Assembly (NCBI RefSeq): GCF_000143415.4 | Contig: NW_003314284.1 | Coordinates: forward strand, 1,869,715-1,933,714 | Length of the DNA: 64,000 nt | From: Selaginella moellendorffii | Lineage: Eukaryota > Streptophyta > Lycopodiopsida > Selaginellales > Selaginellaceae | Direction: 5' to 3' | In this document: positions 54,690 to 64,000 of the stretch, piece by piece | Numbering within the stretch: the stretch's first letter is position 1 | Layout: every line of letters begins with the position of its first letter | Position numbers and translations under genes: made by a program | Notes under the pieces: generated by a model | What the model was told of the DNA's origin: nothing | The model's database searches: none | Seen by the model: the letters and a program-made list of their open reading frames with translations, nothing else

Positions 54690-57600
54690 AAGTTTTTGTA
54701 AAGAATATACTTAGAATATTAAGTATGTTCTGGAATATTTCTTAACTTAAACGGATATTTTCTTGCCTACTATAATTTAGTAGTATCTTGTTTTAATCTG
54801 GTGGGCGTGGCCTCTTGAAACTGTTACCATCTATTAGGTTTAGAATGTTGTCTTGATTTGTCTCCACCTCTAGCACATATATTTTTGCTACTTGAATACA
54901 TCCATGTTTCTAAAGCAAACCAAAAACCTTACCCCTACCGATTTGTTGTACCACTCTAATTACACATGATTTTGCCCTAAGTCCTCCTTTTATCACAACA
55001 TTCCAACTTGAAAACTATACTCACAAAATAGAACTCTTCACATTGGAGCATTCTTACTATTATCAGAAGCAAGTAGAAATTTAATATATCTTATTTTGTC
55101 TTTAAGAAAGTTTATAATTATAAGCATAAAACTTATCTACATCCATGAGATAGTAGAATATGCAAGAATGTACATAAAGGTGTTTATGAAAGTTTATAAT
55201 TTATAAACATGAAACTAATCTAAATCTATATTAACCTTTAGCAGAATTAATCTATAACTGTTAGATGGTGGAATATCCTAGAATATCTGATTCTAGGTAT
55301 GTCTTTAAGTATTGAAACTAAACTAATGTATAATTAGTTGATAAAAAGACCATTTTTAAGTATTGTTTATTTTTTACAACCATAATAGTTATTTATATTT
55401 TTTTTGCACCACATTTTATTTGAAATTTTTCTTTACTAAATTATGATCATTTTTTAAAGTGAGAAATGTAAAAAATATACAATTTGAACAATATTTACTA
55501 ATAGATTACATAGGTTTTTTTTTATCAGTATATAGAACAAGATTACCATCATATTGAACTATAATATGGATGAAGGTATCCACCATAGAACTTCAGTATA
55601 AGTGGATGATTAGTTGCTTCACATAGAATAATTAATCTATACAATAGAAATATTGATAAATTCGATATATCTTTCAATGGGGGTAAGTGTAGCCCATGTG
55701 GATATATTGTAACAATACCTTTTAGCAATTGTATCATTTTTATTAGGACCGTCTCAATTAATTATGCAATTTAATATTCACTTCTAGTGGAACTAAATAT
55801 GTTGGAATGGTTTAAGTTGGGTATATTATGATTAACATATCATCAAGATATTATTAGGATTTATACATGCATTTGCCCAAAACACCCTTAATAACACTCT
55901 TGATCTTTAGTCTTGACACTAAAATTCTTTTAAGAACAAGGAGTCACATAAGTAATAAAGGGATATTACATAAATAATTTAACAACCCCTTTATCTTTTT
56001 CTTGGGAATACTATCAAGGAGTTTATTTGGCATTAATTCATATAGTGTTAATTTTCTAAGATTGTTTTAATAATTTTTATAACAAAAAGTCCATCATTAT
56101 CTTTTCTATATTAGTGGATATGTATTTAAATTTATCTTTTATTACTCAACTTGTTGTCACATGTTGTAGTCTACATTTAAATTGTATAGTAGAGCTAATC
56201 TTTATTCTCTATAACAATGGCTATACATATACATTGGGTAAGGCAAACTTAGTTAGATTTTAAAGATTTTTCCCCTTGTCTTATACTAATTTATATCTTT
56301 TGTATTCTTTTCACTATTATTTCACTTTATCTTTTTGTTTTTACTTTATTACTTCCTACTATATTTCCTTCTTATTCTTTTATTCCCTCTTCAGATCTCT
56401 TAAATAGACTTTATATTGTAATAAATCGCTGGCTCAAGTAAGAATATATTGATCTCTTTGATTTTGACATATCATTGAGAGTTAAGATTACAATATCTCA
56501 TCCTTTATCTATATTCCTATATATTGTATCTAGAGTATTACCTTTTCATTGGACAAATATATGATTTGATGATATATGAGTTTCATGTTAGGTCTTATAA
56601 AGATAAGTTGAAGAAAGATTGTATAAACAATAAAAAAGAATGACTTGAGAGACGATTTATAAGAGTTCAAATATAAAGAGAAAGAGCTCATAAATAAGAG
56701 TGCATAATTTTTTTTTCAATTAGTTATAAGTTTTTTAATACATAAAGCTAAAAATCTTTGAGTTTGAAGAATACTAAACTTATTGATCTCCTAGAAAGTC
56801 TAAATTCAAGAGTTTACAGATTATTGGTTGTTTTGTGACTACTAATTGTTTTACAAGTACTAATAACTTATAAACTTTATCAAGGACTTTTGATACTTTA
56901 TTTAGTTTTAAAATGATTTAGTAATAATGGGTGGTATTGCGAAGAATTGTATTATTAAGCTTGCATGGTTTTTCCATATGTATATCAATTTCATTTCTCT
57001 TAATATTGTTTAGCTACATTTAATCCTTAGTTTTAAATTTCATTAACCTTTAGATGTGATGATTCACTCTATCATAATGTGTTATCTGTAATTTAAATAT
57101 TATTAAGAAAGATTGATTTATATATTAAATAAAGTATTTTTCACTTTAGTTAACTTATTTGCTAAAGAGTGTTAAGTAGTGATTCATTCATGGTTTTTTC
57201 TAACTTTGTTCTAATGCTGGTAGTATTGAAGTGATACTTTGACATTGACATTATTATAATTGAAATTGAAATGAGATGAAGTGTTTTTCTATAGGCATAT
57301 TGAAAAATTTGGATTTTCCTTCTATGATGATTCAGATTATTGGTGATCAATTAAGCTCATTGAGGATTAATATTTTGTTTCAATAGTTTTGATAAAGATG
57401 GTATTGACAATTTAGCCATTATGTCATTAAAATTTGTATATTTTAGACAAGATTGTTTAGTAGAGATTTGGATTTGGATTTTCTTTAAAAATTGCATAAA
57501 TTATATTACCTTTGCAATAGAGAAAGTTATTAATTGATATTGGAGTTGTTGAATTTAATCATTAATGGTTCTTATAGCACTTTGTTATGAAAGAATTGCA

Positions 57601-58334
57601 TTTTAATATGGAAGATAGATTCATGGAGGATTAATTTAATAATCATTAGTTGAGCATAGCTTTATCATGTTTAGCTTTTATGCAAATATATTCTTTATTA
57701 ATTGTTGCATTATAAATTTTGGTTAATGGATATATTAGTGAAGATATTGTGGGTTCTATCATGATTTCTTCTTTAGCATTGAAGTTCATTGATATAAAAC
57801 TTATGATTGTTGTTATATAAAATTTGGATTTAACCTTTTTTAAACTTTTGATTCTTTAAATTTTTATACTCATTATTCCATTTGTTTATCAGAGAAAGCA
57901 TATTAACTTATTACTTTTGATATTTAAGTTGGTGTTTGTATTTGACAATCATTGGTGATATTTGATCATAATTATCCGATTCGTGGCATGGGTATACACA
58001 TGTGTCTACATGTATCTCGCTGAGGTGCTGATTCAGCAGCTTGATATCATTTATCCATACATAACCTCGATAATATGACCAATCGTTTAGATAACTTGGG
58101 AAATAACCTGATATTCCTTCTAATTCCGGATTCTAATTCATAATAATTTAGGATAATGGATTATCATTATTATCATTATTAGTTGTTTTGTTTAATTATT
58201 GTTAATGATGGATGATTTATCATTTTTAGGTAGAGATGGTGGTGTTCTTTATAATGATTATACATCTTTATAAATGAGATGATTAATGAACTTTTATGTT
58301 GATTAGTCATTTTCTTTTATGGCCTTCGTTGTTC

Positions 58335-59116
58335 GCATTACTATATCTTCTTTATAGCTTTTTTGGATTGATCTCTTGGATTTGAGATTTTGGTAGGATA
58401 TTATTGATAATTTTTTTAAGCAACTTTAATTCTTTAATATTGTTGATTGAGATTTATTCAAATTGGCTAATGTGATGACTACTATAAATGAGTGGTATGT
58501 GTTGATTATTACTAAGCTTAATTCTGATATATTGAGATGTTATTTCTTTAAATTATATATTTGTGAATATTTTTCTTTTATAATTAATGATTTATTATGT
58601 TTTTTAGCTGTTTTTTATAAATTATTTAGCATGCTATTTATAATATATAGTCGTTATGTTTTATCGTTGAGTTTCTTGATGATACACTTGTTATGTCAAT
58701 TGGTCACATAATTTGGCTTTTGGTGTTTGCATTACTATATCTTCTTTATAATTTTTTTTCGATTGATCTTTTAGATTTGAGATTTTAGTAGGATATTATT
58801 GATAATTGTTTTAAGCAACTTTAATTCTTTAGTATTGTTGATTGAGATTTATTCAAATTGGCTAGTGTGATGACTAGTATAAATGAGTGGCATTTATTCG
58901 GATGTGTTGATTATTACTAAGGTTAGTTCTAATATTTTGAGATGTTATTTCTTTAAATAATATATTTATGAACATTTTTCTTGTATAATTGATGATGCAT
59001 TGTGTTTTTTGAGCTGTTTTTAATAAATTATTTAGCATGCTATCTATAATATATAGTAGTTATGTTTTATCATTGAGTTTCTTGATGATACACTTGCTAT
59101 GTCAATTGGTCACATA
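58335..59116. repeat. Tandem duplication of about 390 bp in AT-rich DNA
   Basis: Copy 1 (58335-58710) and copy 2 (58729-59116) begin with GCATTACTATATCTTCTTTA and end with GTCAATTGGTCACATAA. They share order and most bases throughout, at roughly 90 percent identity by eye, with a short extra segment in copy 2 near 58895. An 82-codon frame in copy 1 (58463-58711) is not conserved in copy 2, so it is not a gene. Confidence 0.9.
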
Positions 59117-60133
59117 ACTTGCCTCTTTTTTGATATTTCTAATTCTGTTAAAAGATATAACTGTGTAAAAAACTTTAATTGTTTATTATAATAAATCTAA
59201 ACCTCACAAATGTGTTTGGTTTCTCTTGCTATATTACCCCTAAGAAAAGGCATATCATCAAGTGACACAAAAGGTATTTGAGTATTATCATATTTTGGGT
59301 AAACAAAGAGGTCATCCTATAATTCATTTAAAATTGGTGCATTTTTCATAAAGTGTGAACTTTTTTATTGTTATTTCCTTGGAAATGGTCTAGCCTAGAG
59401 AATGCATCGATGAGGACATTGATCTTCTAAATAGGAGAAAGGGGATTGAAAGTGTTTTACAAATATCATTATGGGTGCTGAAAGTTATCTATTAGTAAGT
59501 CTTTTTAAATATTCTTCTTTTACTACCGTAATAGTAAAATGTCAATATTATTAGTTCTCTTTAATAGTACTTCTTATTCAACTATTAGTAAACTTGACTT
59601 AAGATCTATATTTGACTGGATAAGCATAAAGAAGGAATTCCTAAATATCTATTTAGATAAGCATACTTAGCCTGATTTGTTAATTCTTTTTTACTTCATC
59701 TTACACTAGCTTATCAAGAACCTTGGTGTATTAAGTATTAGTACCTCAATATAGCAATGTGATATCTTACTGTGTCTGCCAAACACTTTTTTTATCATAC
59801 CTTATATTTTAATCCCATTTCAATCCTATTACTATTTATGGAAAATATTTAGATCTGTTAGTGAGGCATATCTACAAAATGTAGAGATGGTTCTAAATAC
59901 AATGATATTATTTTCACATTTAGATTTGCAATCTAACATCATTCCATATTTAGTAAGTTTTTAGATTGTCCCAAAAGCTAATTTCTTGGACAGTTAGTAT
60001 CTTATTTTATTCATTGCTAGCATATGATATAAACACCATCAACTTGTCTTTTATCCAACCTGAATTTGATTTGCAATTTGATCTATGTGAGTTTTAAGTT
60101 TAAAGCCAGATAGGAAAAAGCACTTATTGTTTT

Positions 60134-61241
60134 CAATATATGCTAGTGCACATTTGTGGGAGTGGATAGGTATAAAATCGGGAACAATGCTAATGCATAT
60201 TGTAGCACTTTGGCAAGTCTTTTTACTGAGATGTTTTATGTCTTATCACCAGTAAAGGTTATTACAAATGTTTGTATTCGTTTTACATGTTCATGTTCAA
60301 CATTGTCCTCAGTATAGATGGTGTTTATATTTGTGGAGGTGGAGGCATATTAGTTTCTTCATCATGGTCAAGATTAATACTTATATTAGTATTAGTTTCA
60401 TGTCTAGGAGTCTCATATATATGTATGTTATTACTGCAAGTGGTCACAGACAGTTGACAATAAATGCCTCTCAATAGCTCACAAAGTTAAAGCATGTAAA
60501 CTTGTAATGCATAACTAATAATAAAATCTAGAAGAAAAGGTATATATTATAATTGTTTGAACAAAGTATTTGTCAATTAAGACTTGCTAAATTGTTCTTC
60601 AATTTGATCTAGGTGAGTGATGAAAGGTTGACAAGAATTGATGACTCCCTTCTCAGTGCTAACATAACATTTTTATGACCTCTTCATCCTCATATAAAGG
60701 TCCATCCATGGACCACTATTGCCACTAGCCCTTACCAGTTGAGCCATTAGTAAGATTTAGCATATTGCTGTGAAGGGACAGAAGCATAAGATAACTTCTA
60801 AATGTACAGGCAAGGAATGAAGAAACAAAAGCATAGAGTAATTTCTAAATGTTCAACCATTGAGTGAAGAAACAAAAACACAAAGTGATATTATAATAGT
60901 CTTGGAGCTTCTAACATTTTATCACTAAGATTAACATGCAAAATGGAGCTAAATAAATTTGGCATATATTGGTGATATAAGTATTACATCAGTTAGCATG
61001 GTATGGAGTTTAGGCTTAAACCTAAGCTAAATGTAAAATAAAAATAGATACACTCAATGAAAAATTAAACAATATCTCAAGTTTGTTAGTCATGCCCAAT
61101 CTACCCACTATCCTTACCATACATTTGGACATGAACATGTTAAAACTAATACAAATATAAATATTTCTTGCCCTAAGTACTACAACCTCCACCATCATTT
61201 TTCCAAGTTTTATACCTGTCCACATGCACTAGCATATATTG
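60134..61241. repeat. Degenerate inverted repeat arms about 1 kb apart
   Basis: The left arm at 60134-60177 contains CAATATATGCTAGTGCA and GGTATAAAA. The right arm at 61208-61241 contains the same two motifs as reverse complement, in the matching order, with spacing differing by a few bases. Weaker matches (GTTCATGT, ATTTGTATTAG-like blocks) continue inward. This could be the remains of a foldback or terminal-inverted-repeat element, or of an inverted duplication. Confidence 0.6.
60772..60890. repeat. Three-unit degenerate tandem array, period about 46 bp
   Basis: Successive units share the frame GAAGRAACARAAGCATARAGT followed by AACTTCTAAATGT or AATTTCTAAATGT. The third unit is truncated. 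The array lies between the arms of the inverted repeat. Confidence 0.65.
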
Positions 61242-62004
61242 CAACACTAAATGCTTCTTCCTTACCTAAACTTAAAACTCACTTTGATCAGATTGCAAAT
61301 CATATTCAAGTTGGATAAAGAGACAAGCTGATGGAGACAAGCTGATGGCATTGATATCAGATACTAATAATGAATAAAACAGGAAGTTGACAAAGTCCAA
61401 AAGTCTATGTTCAAATTGCATTTGTACTGCATATCTGTAGTGTGGTTTAGAGTTCAATTTCTATTTCTAAAAGTTATTTTACCAGTCTCCATAACCTTTC
61501 ATTCCATTTCTACTAATTGTCTCAATAGCACATGTTTCTTCCAGTGGTGTTGTAGTAGCTCTTTGACAACAGCTTGATTTATCCATAGGCACTTCATCTG
61601 ACCTTTGTGTCTAAATACTTCCTACTCACAAGCAGGGTTTCCATGACAAATAGTCTATAGTGAAATTCTGAAGTAGCTTGCCACGGGATTGTTACCATTG
61701 ATTGTCCAAATGACAGTGACCTATTGCCCAGCCCATTGGATGATGTCTGCTTCATTTCATAACAGGACATATCAACTCGTTCAGTGTCATGCAATATTCT
61801 TGGGTGTTAAGCATTCACAGTTTAAATGTCCATTGGAAATTACTGTATATTCTTATTAAATTCATTGCGAAGTCCTTCAGGTAAAGAGTTCGATTCCGTT
61901 CCAGTCCCTGGCTTGAAATAGAATGTCTGCAGGAGTTTTCATATATCATTGCGTGGGGTTCTGTTGCGCTTGCCGGAATCGCTAGATCGATCGATACATA
62001 GATC

Positions 62005-64000
62005 ATGGAGCGCGGTTCTAATGGCAGGGCTCAGCGCAGAATTGCGAGGATTGGCAAACAGCTGGAGGCATCAGAAGAAAAGAATGCCGACCAAGGTATG
62101 GGAAGTTTTCGCTTGCCCGATTGACGCTTGGCGCGCAGGATTGATGATCGCGGAGACCATGAGCGTTGGATTGCCTGCGCTGGATTTATCGCGGGCATTC
62201 CCCCAGGCCACTCCAGCATCCAGCTTCCCTCCTTTAGGTCTGTGAGTAGATTTTTTCGTTCTTTCTTTTGTGCATTGGAGCAGCTAAAATTCTTTCCAGT
62301 CTCTGATTACTTCCAGCTCCATGACCTCCTCTCCAAGGAGGATCAAGATCTGCGGATGAGGGTGAGAACCGTCATGGAGAAAGAAGTCGCACCGATCATG
62401 GCCGAGGTTACTTCTTTCCTTGAAAACTGGAGCTTTTGTTCATCGTTTCTTTGTGTTTCTTGTGTTACTTTCAGTACTGGGAGAAAGCGGAGTTTCCTTT
62501 CGAAATCGTTCCCAAGATGGCGAGTCTCAAAATCGCTGGAGGTACAATCCAGGTTCGCGATGCTTAAAAAAAAAAAAGACACAAGAGATAATCAACGATA
62601 GACAAATCTCGAACGCAGGGATATGGCTGTCCGGGATTGTCTATACTGGGAAGTGCTATCGCTGCTGCCGAAGTTGCAAGGGTCGATGCAAGCTGCTCTA
62701 CATTTATTCTTGTTCATTCCTCATTGGCAATGCTAACTATCGGTACGGTGTTCTTCTTCTTTGTGCTTATGCAAACTTTATATTTTTGGTTTTCGTAGCA
62801 ATGTGTGGAAGCGAGCAACAAAAGCAAAAGTATCTCCCCCAGCTCGCCAAGCTCGACACCATCGCTTGCTGGGTAATAGCACTGCGTCTTTGATTGAATT
62901 TGGCGTGAGAGTTTTTTACAAATGGTGCAGGCATTGACAGAGCCCGATTACGGTAGTGATGCGAGCTCTCTGAGCACTACCGCAACAAAGGTTCACGACA
63001 TAATGTTTGTTTTAAGAATTAATATTGGTGTATGTTATCTCAGGCTAAGGGAGGCTGGGTACTAAATGGTCAGAAGAGATGGATTGGAAACAGTACATTT
63101 GCAGATGTTGCTGTCATTTTTGCACGGAATACGGAGACGAATCAGATCAACGGGTACAAAAATCGCTCTTGTTTTTTAGCACCATAACACGTTGTTTATA
63201 CAGTTTCATTGTAAGAAAGGGAACCCCAGGCTATCGTGCAACAAAGATCGAGAACAAAATCGGGCTGAGGATCGTCCAAAACGGGGACATTGTTCTCAAG
63301 GACGCGTTCATCCCGGACGACGATCGTCTCCCCGGCATAAACTCGTTCGCGGACACAAATAAGGTGACACAGAATTTCTCGAAAGACAAAGATGTTTTTA
63401 ATGCTGATCGTTCCACTCAAAAGGTTCTTGCAATCTCCCGGATCATGGTAGCATGGCAACCAATCGGCGTGACAATGGGAGTCTACGATATGTGCCACAG
63501 GTATTCTTCGTTTTCGCTTATTTGGAGTAGAGTTTTTGGCTTGTTTTTCGCCATCCAGTGATCTAACGCATTGTTCCTTATGATTCGCTTGTGCTGTGTT
63601 TTGCACTTAAAAAAGGTACTTGCTAGAGAGGAAGCAATTCGGAGCTCCACTGGCTTCTCTCCAGATAAACCAGGAGAAGCTTGTCCAGATGCTCGGGAAC
63701 ATCCAGGCCATGGCGCTTGTGGGATGGCGGCTGTGCAAGCTCTACGATAGCGGCAAGATGACGCCAGGCCAAGCCAGTCTTGCCAAGGTACGCGCACGTC
63801 TTTGCCTTTGAAACGTTCCTTCTTTCTGACGTTATAATGCCTTAAACAGTGTTGGAACACGAAGAGGGCGCGTGAGACTGTGGCGCTTGGACGAGAACTT
63901 CTGGGGGGCAATGGAATCTTGGTGGATTTCCTCGTTGCCAAGGTGTTCCCTCTCTCTTTTTTCTCGGCTTTACAAATTCTCTTTTGGTTGTACAGGCATT
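62005..64000 (+). CDS. ACX4: Acyl-CoA oxidase 4 (short-chain, peroxisomal), cut by window end
   Basis: Catalyses the first, FAD-dependent desaturation of short-chain acyl-CoAs in peroxisomal beta-oxidation, producing hydrogen peroxide. Twelve complete exons (62005-62095, 62139-62237, 62300-62406, 62475-62552, 62619-62742, 62799-62872, 62931-62990, 63044-63153, 63204-63363, 63424-63500, 63616-63787, 63850-63942) and the first bases of a thirteenth (from 63996) give about 416 residues, against about 436 in Arabidopsis. The match is close throughout: [100 protein letters not shown] and [17 protein letters not shown]. The short N-terminal exon ([17 protein letters not shown]) is extra; ATG 62159 is an alternative start inside exon 2. 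The C-terminal peroxisome signal lies outside the window. Confidence 0.95.

Larger units (their letters stand above)
54690..62004. other. Large AT-rich gene-poor block
   Basis: About 7.3 kb of strongly AT-rich DNA with no frame above about 100 codons, no transposon protein motif and no RNA gene that I can support. It contains a 390-bp tandem duplication (58335-59116), a degenerate inverted repeat (60134-60177 and 61208-61241), a three-unit degenerate tandem array (60772-60890) and a 14-bp doublet (GACAAGCTGATGGM twice near 61322-61349). The change in composition is abrupt at the 3' side of the coiled-coil gene and again near 61900, just before ACX4. Decayed, formerly methylated repeats are a plausible origin, but unproven. 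Confidence 0.65.

Noticed and set aside
58463-58711. 82-codon frame in the AT-rich block as a gene
   Set aside because: The tandem copy of the same DNA does not preserve the frame, and the composition is hydrophobic noise typical of AT-rich sequence.
1-64000. CRISPR array, prokaryotic operon or virus-derived gene
   Set aside because: No regularly spaced identical repeats, no Shine-Dalgarno-led gene strings and no viral protein signature; all clear genes are intron-bearing or typical plant genes.

Overview
The window looks like nuclear DNA of a land plant. It carries a perfectly paired miR319 foldback, a STAYGREEN gene, an F-group bZIP with the zinc-sensor histidine/cysteine block, SHI/STY and ZIM/GATA transcription factors, a 3-ketoacyl-CoA synthase, Derlin, TM9SF and acyl-CoA oxidase 4. 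Almost every gene is split by very short GT-AG introns (mostly 45-65 nt). GC-rich genes are packed 30-400 bp apart and then interrupted by strongly AT-rich, gene-poor blocks. Small introns plus this gene set fit a lycophyte such as Selaginella; that assignment is inference from style and content, not a database match.

Layout. 1-1.3 kb: MIR319 locus with its own G-box/TATA promoter. 2.2-14.9 kb: eight head-to-tail minus-strand genes (LisH/DYRK kinase, organellar dsRNA-binding-like protein, small organellar protein, 3-ketoacyl-CoA synthase, plastid CDP-diacylglycerol synthase, plastid protein of unknown role, GT90 O-glucosyltransferase). 14.9-17.9 kb: AT-rich block with a tandem duplication. 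17.9-21.5 kb: XPF/RAD1 endonuclease, followed by an unexplained spliced open frame. 21.5-27.1 kb: no convincing gene. 27.1-34.9 kb: plus-strand SHI/STY factor, TM9SF protein and a tandem DUF3455-like protein. 35.0-44.5 kb: minus-strand small coiled-coil protein, STAYGREEN, ZIM-type GATA factor, Derlin, a long membrane-anchored coiled-coil protein and a small uncertain gene. 44.6-54.7 kb: F-bZIP, TOM1-like ESCRT adaptor, half-size ABCD transporter, NUP35 (minus), CCCH zinc finger and a tail-anchored coiled-coil protein. 54.7-62.0 kb: a 7.3 kb AT-rich block with tandem and inverted repeats. 62.0 kb to the end: acyl-CoA oxidase 4, cut by the window edge.

There is no operon-like functional cluster; neighbours serve unrelated pathways (chlorophyll breakdown, very-long-chain lipid synthesis, plastid phospholipid synthesis, peroxisomal beta-oxidation, ER-associated degradation, DNA repair, zinc homeostasis). 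Several neighbours share very short divergent promoters (44476/44613 and 51889/52013) or nearly touching 3' ends (50627/50661). Exon borders were placed by hand from GT-AG sites, and reading-frame totals were checked for each model; transcripts were not available.
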